Origin: RYN-230 sp963834705
GTDB taxonomy: Bacteria; Actinomycetota; Actinomycetes; Streptosporangiales; Streptosporangiaceae
Direction: 5' to 3'
DNA length: 64,000 nt
NCBI GenBank assembly: GCA_963834705.1
Contig: CAWICV010000001.1
Coordinates: 930,001-994,000 of the forward strand
This document shows, piece by piece, positions 16,040 through 24,644 of the stretch; positions within the stretch are counted from its first letter, which is position 1; each line of letters opens with the position of its first letter. The notes beneath the pieces are model-generated. The model made no database searches, was not told the DNA's origin, and saw only the letters and a program-made list of their open reading frames with translations. Made by a program: the position numbers and the translations under genes.

Positions 16040-16663
16040 TCATGACCGGTGCTGCTCGCGGAACAGGTCACGGAGCAGCGCGATCTCGGCTCCGTGATGG
16101 AGCACTTCCTGATTCACCCACCAGACGGTGTCGATGAGCCGGTCCTCGGGGTCGCTGCCGTAGGGATACGTGCTCCGGCCCACCTCGTCCAGTGCCGCAT
16201 CGCCGGTGACGCCGGTGAGCACCTCGTGCCAGGCCCGAACCCCGGTGCCGAACGCGGCGATGCCTTCGGCGGCCAGGCCGCTGAAGGCATAGTCGTCGTC
16301 AGTACGTGAATGGCTGCCCGCCATGTGGTCAGCGCGCAGGGCGAGCATGCTGCTGAGGTGACCGAGCCGCCAGGCAATGGTGGTGAACGGCGGCGGCCAC
16401 GGTGGGGGCCAGGCGGAATCCAGGCCCCATTCGCCGGCACCGATGAGTTCCGTCGCACGCGGGCCTGGCCCGCCCTCGCGTCGGCGGACCGTCCAGCAGC
16501 CCGGCACCGGCTCCCATCGGCACTCTTCGTCGGTCATCGGCGGGATCTCGGTGCGCAGGCCGGTTCCGCTGTCCCCGTCTGGCCCAGTCATGCGGTCGTG
16601 CAGCCGCGCGCACGCCCAGTCGAACTGCGCAAGCAACGGCACCAGCCGTGGCGGGATTGCCAT
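16040..16663 (-). CDS. DinB family (YfiT-like) protein
   Basis: 207 aa. It has the four-helix-bundle pattern of DinB/YfiT metal-binding proteins: the N-terminal LLAQFDWACARLHDRM helix, TTIAWRLGHLSSMLALRADHM with a candidate metal His, and EVLHHGAEIALLRDLFREQ with the C-terminal His pair. Some relatives are thiol-dependent transferases (bacillithiol or mycothiol), so a detoxification role is possible but not shown. It converges on the PAP2 gene with a 7-bp gap. Confidence 0.85.
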   Translation of the reverse strand: MAIPPRLVPLLAQFDWACARLHDRMTGPDGDSGTGLRTEIPPMTDEECRWEPVPGCWTVRRREGGPGPRATELIGAGEWGLDSAWPPPWPPPFTTIAWRLGHLSSMLALRADHMAGSHSRTDDDYAFSGLAAEGIAAFGTGVRAWHEVLTGVTGDAALDEVGRSTYPYGSDPEDRLIDTVWWVNQEVLHHGAEIALLRDLFREQHRS

Positions 16664-16689
16664 CGCACCTCCCTAGCCCGACCCGCAGG

Positions 16690-16881
16690 TTACCGGCCGT
16701 CCGGATCCACGACGGTGGCGAGGGTGCCGATCAGCTGCCGGAATCGCCGCACCGGCCCAGCGCCGCCGCTGATCTCAAGGCCGGCGTCTGATCCGGCGAA
16801 GATGAGGCCGGTGAGGGCTTGCCTGGTCCCGGTGATCGTGACGTCGGCGCACCTCGAAGCCGTCCTCGACCGCTTCCTGGC
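16690..16881 (-). pseudogene. Possible gene remnant without start codon
   Basis: Within 16664-16954 no intact gene is visible. On the minus strand a 63-codon open frame bounded by in-frame stops reads protein-like near its end (ALTGLIFAGSDAGLEISGG, VRRFRQLIGTLATVVDPDG) with very high GC at third positions, but has no ATG, GTG or TTG. A one-base shift near 16850 would join it to VGQEAVEDGFEV upstream. I do not recognise a family. Confidence 0.3.
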
Positions 16882-16954
16882 CTACCGCAACACCACCACC
16901 TCGATCGTGGTCTCCCCCCGGTACCCAGGCGGCCGCCCCCTCTATGCTCATCGC

Positions 16955-17575
16955 ATGGCCAGGTACTTTGACGTTCATCCGGCCAGCCCGCAACGCCGCG
17001 CGATCGCCCAGGCCGCTGACCTCGTCCGCACCGGCGGCGTGATCGCCTACCCGACGGACTCCTGCTACGCGCTCGGCTGCCAGCTGGGGAACCGGGATGG
17101 CATGACCAGGCTCAGATCGATCCGCGGCCTGGATGAGCGGCACCACCTCACGCTGATGTGCCGGGACTTCGGCCAGCTCGGCCAGTTCGTGTATCTCGCC
17201 AACCCGGTCTTCCGGGCTATCAAGGCGGCTACCCCGGGCAGCTACACGTTCATCCTGCCGGCGACCAAGGAAGTCCCGCACCGGTTGCAGCGCCCGGGAA
17301 AGAAGACCGCCGGGGTACGGATCCCCCGCAACGAGGTGACCCAGGCGCTGCTGGCCGAACTGGGTGAGCCGCTCGTCTCCACCACGCTGCTGCTGCCGGG
17401 CCAGGACGAGCCGATGACGCAGGGGTGGGAGATCGCCGACCAGCTCGGCAACGACCTGGACGCGGTGATCGACTCCGGCGACTGCGGCACCGAGCCGACC
17501 ACGGTCATCGACTTTTCCCAGGGCAAGCCCGAGATCCTGCGCCACGGGGCGGGCGACACCGCCCCGTTTGAGTGA
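16955..17575 (+). CDS. YciO/Sua5/YrdC family protein (threonylcarbamoyl-AMP synthase-like)
   Basis: 206 aa. It shows the YrdC-fold signatures VIAYPTDSCYALGC, SIRGLDERHHLTLMCRD, TPGSYTFILPATKEVPHRL, KKTAGVRIPRNEV and TEPTTVIDF. Sua5/TsaC homologues make threonylcarbamoyl-AMP for tRNA t6A; this sequence is closer to the YciO subgroup, whose activity is weaker or different. ATG 16955 (MARYFDVHP) matches YciO N-termini. The protein ends TAPFE, and that 3' end is duplicated downstream. Confidence 0.87.
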   Translation: MARYFDVHPASPQRRAIAQAADLVRTGGVIAYPTDSCYALGCQLGNRDGMTRLRSIRGLDERHHLTLMCRDFGQLGQFVYLANPVFRAIKAATPGSYTFILPATKEVPHRLQRPGKKTAGVRIPRNEVTQALLAELGEPLVSTTLLLPGQDEPMTQGWEIADQLGNDLDAVIDSGDCGTEPTTVIDFSQGKPEILRHGAGDTAPFE

Positions 17576-17603
17576 GCCACCCGCCCCGTTTGAGTGAGCC
17601 ACC
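17560..17603 (+). repeat. 22-bp tandem duplication at the 3' end of the YciO gene
   Basis: cgccccgtttgagtgagcca occurs from 17560 and again from 17582, duplicating the last codons and stop of the gene. It looks like slippage. Confidence 0.8.
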
Positions 17604-17629
17604 GCGGCCCGGCGCACCAGGCCCTGGCC

Positions 17630-18373
17630 TTAGGCGCCGGCTATCTGGCCGTCTTCCAGGCGGAGGGCGACGTCGGCGATGTCGAGGAACGCGGGGTCGT
17701 GCGTGGCGACCAGCGCGGTGACGCCCTCGGTACGCACGACGGAGCGGATCAGCTGCATGATCTGCCGGCCGGTCTCCGAGTCGAGCTGCCCGGTGGGCTC
17801 GTCCGCGATGAGCAGCTGCGGGCGGCCGGCCAGCGCCCGGGCGATGGCGACCCGCTGCTGCTGCCCGCCGGACAACTCGCCGGGGCGCTGCCTGGCGTGC
17901 TCGCCCAGACCGACGACGTCGAGCATGGCCCGTACCCGGTCGTCCCGGTCCTTCGGTTCGGCGCCGGCGATGCGCAGCGGGACGCCGACGTTCTCGGCCG
18001 CGGACAGGATCGGGATGAGGCCGAACGACTGGAAGATGAAAGCCACCGAGGACCGGCGCATCAGCGTGCGCTCCCGCTCCCCCATGGCCGCGATGTCCCG
18101 GCCGTCGATGCGCACCGATCCGGTATCCGGCCGGTCCAGGCCGCCGATGATGTTGAGCAGCGTGGTCTTGCCCGACCCGGACCGGCCGGACAGCGCGACC
18201 AGTTGGCCGCGCTCGATGGTGAGCGAGACGCCGCGCAGCGCGTGCACCGCCGCCGCGCCGGTGCCGAAGGTGCGGGTGACCCCGCTGACCTTGGCCAGGA
18301 CCGGATCCTGCGCTGGTTCGGCGGTCGCCGCCGCTCCACTCCCCGGGCGCCGGCCCGTCGGCGGCTGGCTCAT
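17630..18373 (-). CDS. ABC transporter ATP-binding protein, LolD/MacB type, no permease nearby
   Basis: 247 aa. An N-terminal Pro/Ala extension (1-24) is followed by a complete nucleotide-binding domain: Walker A GRSGSGKTTL (about 63), Q-loop FIFQSFGLIP, signature LSGGQQQRVAIARAL, Walker B LLIADEPTG and H-loop THD. The short single-domain form with RSSVAFIFQSF is typical of the LolD/FtsE-like MacB group that pairs with an FtsX-like permease. No permease gene flanks it, so the partner must lie elsewhere or the operon has been split. Confidence 0.9.
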   Translation of the reverse strand: MSQPPTGRRPGSGAAATAEPAQDPVLAKVSGVTRTFGTGAAAVHALRGVSLTIERGQLVALSGRSGSGKTTLLNIIGGLDRPDTGSVRIDGRDIAAMGERERTLMRRSSVAFIFQSFGLIPILSAAENVGVPLRIAGAEPKDRDDRVRAMLDVVGLGEHARQRPGELSGGQQQRVAIARALAGRPQLLIADEPTGQLDSETGRQIMQLIRSVVRTEGVTALVATHDPAFLDIADVALRLEDGQIAGA

Positions 18374-18508
18374 CTGGCCTGTCCTCCCCCTGAACGCTGG
18401 GCTGGCCGGATCACCGGCGGGGTCAATTGTTCCCTACCGACCCGACGCTTGGCCCGCGGCCAAGGTTCCCAGCGCGGCCCGCGGCCACGGCTGCCGGTAT
18501 CCGGGCGG

Positions 18509-18730
18509 TCAGGCTACGTCGAACTCGCCGTCCTGCACGCCGAGCGTGAAAGCCTTCCACTCGTCCGGGGTGAAGGTCAGCACCGGGCCGTCCGGGTTCT
18601 TCGAGTCGCGCATGGTAATCACGTAGTCGCTGCCCTCTTTGGAGCCAGGCACGACGGCGACCTCCACGCAGGCCCCGCTGTTCCCACCGCTGTGGGCGGA
18701 CTTGCGCCAGACGGCGCCAGTCAGATCCAT
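18509..18730 (-). CDS. DUF397 domain protein
   Basis: 73 aa, the whole protein being the DUF397 unit: TGAVWRKSAHSGGNSGACVEVA, then ITMRDSKNPDGPVLTFTPDEW and a terminal AFTLGVQDGEFD. ATG 18730 has an AGAGG run just upstream. In streptomycetes such proteins usually sit next to an XRE-family regulator and belong to bld-type regulatory pairs; no XRE gene is present here, so this is an orphan copy. A 15-bp tandem repeat (18778-18807) lies upstream. Confidence 0.85.
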   Translation of the reverse strand: MDLTGAVWRKSAHSGGNSGACVEVAVVPGSKEGSDYVITMRDSKNPDGPVLTFTPDEWKAFTLGVQDGEFDVA

Positions 18731-18942
18731 CCTCTGACCGCCTTCCTCGCCATGTGGGGTGCGACGCACCGGCACGGTGCCGCTACCACCAGTGCCGCTA
18801 CCACCAGTATGGCGCACCGCGACGGCCGGCCGGGGTGTTATGTTGCCTCGGTGCGTACCGGGGAATAAGCGCGGCGCTGCGGTTAGGATGTAGCGCATAT
18901 ACCACCCGGCTCCCCGTGGGCCGGGTTCTCTCGTTCCTGGGG

Positions 18943-19713
18943 TCAGCCCGGCATCCGGTGCCGGTCCCGGATCAGCGCCAGCGGCGGCAGGCCCGCCAGC
19001 TCACTGCTCTCCCGGGTCAGGTGCGCCTGGTCGGCGTATCCCGTCACGGCGGCCAGGCCGGCCAGGCCGATGGGGGCGGCGGGCGCGGCGTCGATCCGGG
19101 CCACGAACCGGCGGAACCGCAGCACCCGGCGGAGCAGGGCCGGCCCGTAACCGATCGCGGCGCAGCACCGCCGGTTCAGCTGCCGCTCGCTGATCGCCAG
19201 TTCCCCGGCCACGTCGCGGACCTGGGCGCCCGGCCGGGCCAGCCGCCGCGCAGCCGCCGCGACCAGCGGGTCCGGCGGCGCGCTGGTCACCAGCTCACCG
19301 GTCAGCCCGACCAGCCGGCGCAGCGCGTCGTCCGGGGCCAGTGCGCCCGGCACCTTGGCGGCCAGCCGGGCGCCGATCCCCCGCGGCAGCTCACCGTGCA
19401 GGTCGTCCGGCCCGGGCCGCAGGTCGAGCAGTCCGCTCAGTGAGCGGCCCAGCGCCGGGCCGCCCGCACCGGGCCGCAGCCGCACCCCGGCCAGCACGGT
19501 GCCCGGCGGCATCGGCATGATGGCCGGCCCGGTGTCCGGCCCGGCCAGGAACACGCCGCTGCCGCGCTGCCAGATCAGGTCCACGCAGGCGTCCGGCAGC
19601 ACCCGGGTGGGCGGCGCCCCGCCGGACGGGGTCACTCCCACCCACAGGCACGCCACCGCCCGGGCCAGCGCCGCGGGCGGCGCGACCTCGCGGTATCCCG
19701 GCGACCAGTCCAC
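18943..19713 (-). CDS. AraC family transcriptional regulator
   Basis: 256 aa. The N-terminal half (VLPDACVDLIWQRGSGVFLAGPD) is the small-molecule sensing domain common in actinobacterial AraC proteins. The C-terminal double helix-turn-helix (about 150-250) includes VRDVAGELAISERQLNRRCCAAIG and AAVTGYADQAHLTRE with the usual Gly-Tyr-x-Asp-Gln motif. GTG 19713 is the start. It is divergent from the next gene, which it may regulate. Confidence 0.88.
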   Translation of the reverse strand: MDWSPGYREVAPPAALARAVACLWVGVTPSGGAPPTRVLPDACVDLIWQRGSGVFLAGPDTGPAIMPMPPGTVLAGVRLRPGAGGPALGRSLSGLLDLRPGPDDLHGELPRGIGARLAAKVPGALAPDDALRRLVGLTGELVTSAPPDPLVAAAARRLARPGAQVRDVAGELAISERQLNRRCCAAIGYGPALLRRVLRFRRFVARIDAAPAAPIGLAGLAAVTGYADQAHLTRESSELAGLPPLALIRDRHRMPG

Positions 19714-19792
19714 CCCACGAGTCTGGCACCCGGCACCGACAGTTGGCCGATCCGTTCAAGCCACCGCCCCGGACCAGCGCGAGAATGGCGGC

Positions 19793-20659
19793 ATGACCAG
19801 ACCAGACTTCGCCGCGGCCGAGCAGTTCCTGGCCACCGCCGGCCGGGTGCTGGACCGCCGCCGCTTCGCCCGGCTGTTCGGCCCGGATGGCCCGGAGCCG
19901 GTACGCGACGCGGTCGCCGCCTACCGCAACGCAGACGGCGGGTTCGGCCAGGCGCTGGAACCAGACGGCCGCAGCCCGGGCAGCCAGCCGCTGGCCATCG
20001 CGCTGGCGCTGGCCACCCTGGACGAGGCCGGTGCCTGGGACGACGGCCTGGTCCAGGGCACCCTCGGCTGGCTGGAGCGGCACGCGCCCGCCGCGGGCGG
20101 CGTGGTAGAGGCGGACCCGTCCATCGACGGCTGGCCATGCGCCCCGTGGTGGACGGCCATGGACCGCCAGCTCCCGTCGGTGATCACCACCGGGCTGATC
20201 ACCGGGACGCTGCATGCGCGGCAGGTCTGGCATCCGTGGCTAGACCGCGCCACCGAGCTGGAGTGGGCCATGATCGGCGAGCTGACCACGGCCAGCCCGT
20301 ACCACATGCGCGGGGTCATGCACTTCCTGGACCGGGTGCCGGACCGGGACCGGGCGGTCAAGGCATTCGGCCAGTGCGGCCCGCTGATCCTCGACCAGGG
20401 CCTGGTCACCCTGGACCCGGACGCGCCCGGGGAAATCCATACCCCGCTGGACTTCGCCCCGCTGCCCGGCTCGCTGGCCCGTGGCCTGTTCCGGCCCGAG
20501 GTGATCGACGCGCACCTGGACCACCTGGCCGCCGGGCAGCAGGCCGACGGCGGCTGGATGTTCAACTGGCCGGCCTGGTCGCCGGCCGCGACCGCCGACT
20601 GGCGCGGCTCCATCACGGTAGACGCGCTGCGCCTGCTCCGCGGCAACGGCCGCTGCTGA
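19793..20659 (+). CDS. Hypothetical protein with alpha/alpha-toroid (prenyltransferase-like) repeats
   Basis: 288 aa. Two stretches, VAAYRNADGGFGQALEPD (about 42) and AGQQADGGWMFNWPAW (about 246), resemble the QW-type repeats of prenyltransferase and terpene-cyclase alpha/alpha barrels, but no DxDD or metal-binding site is evident. No signal peptide. ATG 19793 lies 80 bp from the divergent AraC gene. Catalytic function is not assigned; a binding or structural role is equally possible. Confidence 0.75.
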   Translation: MTRPDFAAAEQFLATAGRVLDRRRFARLFGPDGPEPVRDAVAAYRNADGGFGQALEPDGRSPGSQPLAIALALATLDEAGAWDDGLVQGTLGWLERHAPAAGGVVEADPSIDGWPCAPWWTAMDRQLPSVITTGLITGTLHARQVWHPWLDRATELEWAMIGELTTASPYHMRGVMHFLDRVPDRDRAVKAFGQCGPLILDQGLVTLDPDAPGEIHTPLDFAPLPGSLARGLFRPEVIDAHLDHLAAGQQADGGWMFNWPAWSPAATADWRGSITVDALRLLRGNGRC

Positions 20660-20673
20660 CCCGGAGCCGCCGG

Positions 20674-21147
20674 TCACGACGCGTCGGACGGGTCGCCGGC
20701 TGAGCGGGCGGCACGGCGGCGGAGCAGCCAGCCGCGCCGGGTCCAGGCGTGCCTGATGAGCACCGCGATCAGGATGACGCTGGAGATGGCGTGCCACCGG
20801 ATCCGGGTCCGCCCATCCAGCCAGTCCCACAGCCCGGATGCGGTGACCACCAGGGTGAGCGCGAGCAGCAGGCTGGCCTGGCCGACGCTCCAGCGCACCG
20901 CCCGGGACAGCGACCGGCGCGACCACAGGCGGCGCAGCGTGCCGCGGATCCAGGCCCGCCGGTTCCACAGATGCGGCCCGACCACGCCCACGAACACCAG
21001 CCCGATCACACTGTGCACCGCGATCGACACCGGCTCGAACAGCACGGACAGCACACTCGCCGCGATCAGCGCCAGGTCCACCGCCCAGCGCACCGGCCCT
21101 GCTCTGCTCACCCCCTCACCCTGGCTGAGCGCGGCCTGCCGGCACAT
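20674..21147 (-). CDS. DUF4405-like integral membrane protein
   Basis: 157 aa with three or four TM helices. His residues sit inside or at the edge of the helices (VHSVIGLVFVGVVGPHLWNRR and RWHAISSVILIAVLIRHAWTRR), a pattern seen in small cytochrome-b-like DUF4405 proteins that may bind heme. ATG 21147 lacks a clear ribosome site; GTG 21111, directly after GGTGAGGG, is an alternative giving a 145-aa protein. Function unknown. Confidence 0.65.
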   Translation of the reverse strand: MCRQAALSQGEGVSRAGPVRWAVDLALIAASVLSVLFEPVSIAVHSVIGLVFVGVVGPHLWNRRAWIRGTLRRLWSRRSLSRAVRWSVGQASLLLALTLVVTASGLWDWLDGRTRIRWHAISSVILIAVLIRHAWTRRGWLLRRRAARSAGDPSDAS

Positions 21148-21369
21148 CGGCCCGTGGCGTGATCCCGCGGCTGGGCCCCTGGGATGACAACGGCCCCGCT
21201 GTCCCGCCCTGGGCTGAGCCAGGATGGGGCAGCGAACCGTCAGCTGGGCTGAATCATGAGCAGATTGAACGCCCCCGCCGTCCCGCTGTGCCCAGCTGCC
21301 GGGACCGGTCCGCCCGGCGAACTGGAAACCGCCGCCGGCCGGAGCAACAGCCGCGAGTTCAGCTGGCGT

Positions 21370-24300
21370 TCAGCCGTAGAAAAGCCGTTCCATCACGGCG
21401 CGGCCCCGGCGCGCGGTCCGCCGGTAGTCCTCGACCAGCTCCTGGCTGGCGTCCGGCGGGTAGCCGAGGATGCGGGCCACCGCGGCCAGCTCGGCCTGCT
21501 TGGCCGGCAGCACGTCGGAGGCGCGGCCGCGGAGCAGCACCACCGCGTTGCGGATCCGGGTGGCCAGCCGCCACGAGGCGGCCAGCGCGGCCGCGTCCTC
21601 CACGCCGACCAGGACTGCCTGCTCGGCCGCGGCCAGCGCGGCCAGGGTCTGCGTGGTGCGCAGCCCGGGCACGTCGTGCGCGTGGGTGAGCTGCAGCAGC
21701 TGGACCACCCACTCGACGTCAGACAGGCCGCCGGGACCGAGCTTCAGGTGCAGCGCCGGGTCGGTGCCGCGGGGCATCCGCTCGGCTTCCATCCGGGCCT
21801 TGAGCCGCCTGATCTCGCGGACCGACGCCTCGTCGACGCCGCCGGGCGGGTAGCGGTACTCGTCGGCCAGCGCGCTGAACCGGCGGCCCAGCTCCCGGTC
21901 GCCGGCGGCCGGTTCCGCGCGGAGCAGCGCCTGTGCCTCCCAGGCCAGCGACCAGCGCTCGTAGTAGGCACGGTAGGAAGCCAGGGTGCGGACCAGCGGG
22001 CCCTGGCGGCCCTCCGGGCGCAGCCCAGGGTCAACGACCAGCGGCGGGTCGGGCGCGGGCTGGGCCAGCAGCCGGCGCAGCTCCTCGGCCACCGCGTGCG
22101 CGGCCCGGGACGCGGCCTGCTCGTCCGCGGCCGGCAGCGGGTCGTGCACGAACATCACGTCGGCGTCGCTGCCGTAACCGGTCTCCCGGCCGCCGAACCG
22201 GCCCATCGCGACCACACACAGCCGGGTCGGCAGCGGCCCATCGTCCCGCTCCACCCGGCCGATCGCGGCGTCCAGCGCGCCGCCGATGGTGACCGCGGTG
22301 ATCACGGTGAGCGCCTCGCTGGTCTCCTCGACGCTGGTCAGCCCGAGCAGATCGGCGGCGGCGGTGCGGAGCAGCTCGCGGCGGCGGAGCGCACGGACCG
22401 CCTGGGCGGCCACGTCGGCGCGGCCGTGCCGGGACACCACCGCGGCCGCCTCGGCGTGCAGCGCGGCGGCGGGCCGCGGCACCAGCTGCTCGTCCGAGCC
22501 GAGCAGCGCCACGGTCTCCGGCGCCCGCATCAGCAGGCCGGTGGCATACCGGCTGGAGGCGAGCAGCCGGGCCATCCGGCGGGCCACGTTGGTGTCGTCG
22601 CGGAGTAGCCGCAGGTACCACGGCGAGTCCCCGAGCGCGTCGCTGACCTGGCGGAACGCCAGCAGGCCGGCGTCCGGCTGGGCGGCGTCGGCGAACCACT
22701 CCAGCAGCACCGGCAGCAGCGTGCGCTGGATGGCCGCGCGCCGGGAAACCCCCGAGGTCAGCGCCTCGATGTGGCGCAGCGCGCCGTCCGGGTCCAGGTA
22801 GCCGAGCGCTTCCAGCCGGGCCCCGGCTTCGGCCCGGGTGAGCCGGACCGCGTCGCTGGGCAGCCGGGCCACCGCGTCCAGCAGCGGGCGGTAGAACAGC
22901 TTCTCGTGCAGCCGGCGGGCTTCCCGGGCGTGCTGCCGCCACTGCGCCATCAGGTCCGCGGCCGGGTCGGACCGGGCCGGCCCGGGCATGGCGGTGCGCC
23001 CCTTCCGGGTCTGGGCCCGGCGCAGCGCGCGGCCCAGGCGGCGCAGCGCTTCCGGATCGTCCGGCAGGGTGTGCGTGCGGCGCAGCTGGCGGAGCTGCAG
23101 CAGGTGCTCCACCGAGCGCAGGAACCGGTAGGCGGCGGCCATCGTGGCCGCGTCCTCGCGGCCCACGTAGCCGCCCTGGGCCAGCGCGGCCAGGGCGGGC
23201 AGCGTGCCCGGCTCGCGCAGCGACTCGTCGGTCCGGCCGTGCACCAGCTGCAGCAGCTGCACCGCGAACTCGATGTCGCGCAGCCCGCCGGGGCCGAGCT
23301 TGAGCTGGCGGGCGGCCTCGCTGGCGGGCAGATTGCCGATCACCCGGCGGCGCATCGCCTGCACATCCGCGACGAAGTGCGGCCGCTGCGCGGCCTGCCA
23401 CACCATCGGGCCGAGCGCGGCCAGATAGTCCTGGCCGAGGCCCAGGTCACCGGCGACCGGCCGGGCCTTCAGCAGCGCCTGGAACTCCCACGTCTTGGCC
23501 CAGCGCTGGTAATAGACGCGGTGGCTGGCCAGCGTGCGGACCAGCGGGCCATCCCGGCCCTCCGGGCGCAGGTTGGGGTCGACCGGGAACAGCGCGCCCT
23601 CCTGGGTGCTCTGTGAGCAGACCCGGATCATCCCGGCGGCCAGCCGGGTCGCGGTGCGCAGCGCGGCCGTCTCGGTCTCCGGGGGGCCGTCCCCCCGGGC
23701 CAGCACTGGCGCCGCCACGAAGACGACGTCAACGTCGCTGGCGTAGTTCAGCTCATGGCCACCGCATTTGCCCATCGCGATCACCGCCAGCCGGGCGGGC
23801 GCGGCGCCGGGCGGCAGTTCGGAGCGGGCGATGGCCAGCGCGGCCTCCAGCGCGGCGGCGGCCAGGTCGGCCAGCTCGGCGGCGGTCTCGTCCACGGTGA
23901 CCGCGCCGGTCAGGTCGCGCGCGGCGAGCTGGAGCAGCCGCCGCCGGTAGGCAGCGGGCAGCGCGGTGGCCGGGCTGCCGCCCGGGGCGGCCGCCGGGTC
24001 GGCGACCGGCTGCGGGTCGTCCGGCCGGGCGCCCACCGCGGCCAGCAGGGCGGCCCGCGCCTCGGCGGCGGTGCCGCCGCGCAGCGCGTCCGGGCCGCTC
24101 AGCATGTGCCAGTCGGCCGGATGCCGGGCCAGGTAGTCGCCGAGGGCGGCGCTGGCGCCGAGCACCGCGGTGAGCCGGTTGCGCAGCCCGGCGTCGGCCC
24201 GCATCGCCTCGGCCAGCTCGGTGTCGCGCGGCATCCGGGCCAGCGTGACCAGGGCCAGGTCGGGATCGGCGGCCGCGGCCAGCGCGGCCAGCAGGTCCGC

Positions 24301-24420
24301 GTCGGCGCCCTCGGCGTCCAGCGCCAGGTCCTCGCTGACCAGCCGCTCCGCCCGGGCCGCGTCAGCGAATCCGAGCCGGGCCAGCCGCCCGGCCGGTGTG
24401 GTCCTCCGGCGCACGCTCAC
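21370..24420 (-). CDS. glnE: Glutamine synthetase adenylyltransferase/deadenylyltransferase
   Basis: Controls glutamine synthetase by adding or removing AMP on the adenylylation tyrosine. 1016 aa, the usual actinobacterial length, with two nucleotidyltransferase-type halves: AMGKCGGHELNYASDVDVVFV in the N-terminal deadenylylase half and AMGRFGGRETGYGSDADVMFV in the C-terminal adenylylase half, each with the SDxD metal-binding motif. Each half also has its GLRDIEFAVQLLQL / GLSDVEWVVQLLQL partner motif. GTG 24420 is chosen because homology begins at RRRTTPAGRLARLGF; ATG 24498 and 24648 are further upstream. The likely target is Tyr402 of GlnA. Confidence 0.95.
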   Translation of the reverse strand: MSVRRRTTPAGRLARLGFADAARAERLVSEDLALDAEGADADLLAALAAAADPDLALVTLARMPRDTELAEAMRADAGLRNRLTAVLGASAALGDYLARHPADWHMLSGPDALRGGTAAEARAALLAAVGARPDDPQPVADPAAAPGGSPATALPAAYRRRLLQLAARDLTGAVTVDETAAELADLAAAALEAALAIARSELPPGAAPARLAVIAMGKCGGHELNYASDVDVVFVAAPVLARGDGPPETETAALRTATRLAAGMIRVCSQSTQEGALFPVDPNLRPEGRDGPLVRTLASHRVYYQRWAKTWEFQALLKARPVAGDLGLGQDYLAALGPMVWQAAQRPHFVADVQAMRRRVIGNLPASEAARQLKLGPGGLRDIEFAVQLLQLVHGRTDESLREPGTLPALAALAQGGYVGREDAATMAAAYRFLRSVEHLLQLRQLRRTHTLPDDPEALRRLGRALRRAQTRKGRTAMPGPARSDPAADLMAQWRQHAREARRLHEKLFYRPLLDAVARLPSDAVRLTRAEAGARLEALGYLDPDGALRHIEALTSGVSRRAAIQRTLLPVLLEWFADAAQPDAGLLAFRQVSDALGDSPWYLRLLRDDTNVARRMARLLASSRYATGLLMRAPETVALLGSDEQLVPRPAAALHAEAAAVVSRHGRADVAAQAVRALRRRELLRTAAADLLGLTSVEETSEALTVITAVTIGGALDAAIGRVERDDGPLPTRLCVVAMGRFGGRETGYGSDADVMFVHDPLPAADEQAASRAAHAVAEELRRLLAQPAPDPPLVVDPGLRPEGRQGPLVRTLASYRAYYERWSLAWEAQALLRAEPAAGDRELGRRFSALADEYRYPPGGVDEASVREIRRLKARMEAERMPRGTDPALHLKLGPGGLSDVEWVVQLLQLTHAHDVPGLRTTQTLAALAAAEQAVLVGVEDAAALAASWRLATRIRNAVVLLRGRASDVLPAKQAELAAVARILGYPPDASQELVEDYRRTARRGRAVMERLFYG
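23679..23698. repeat. Perfect C/G hairpin inside glnE
   Basis: CCGGGGGG, loop CCGT, CCCCCCGG: an 8-bp perfect stem within the coding sequence. The same palindrome with loop TCGT occurs in nadE at 30448-30467. Confidence 0.6.
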
Positions 24421-24644
24421 CCCTGAACGGTAACGGCATGCGGTCGGGTTGGCTGCCCCGGTGGGCCGGGGTGGTGCGGCGGAAAAGACCCCAGACATGA
24501 TGGCGCCGGGGCCGTCCGCAGACGACCCCGGCAGGGGGGTGCACCGGGGGGGGTAGGTGCACGTGTTAATAGTGCGACCGGCCGGTAACGTCCCGGTAGC
24601 GCCACTAAATCCCGCTATTGCCGACCGTGCTACCTGCGGAAACG

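Noticed and set aside
16310..16954. N-terminal extension of the YciO-like protein
   Set aside because: The extra 215 residues are antisense to DinB and have no similarity to the family; MARYFDVHP at 16955 is the normal start.
21148..21369. Possible small gene between the DUF4405-like gene and glnE
   Set aside because: Open frames exist on the plus strand but run antisense into glnE and lack protein-like composition; I see nothing else in the gap.
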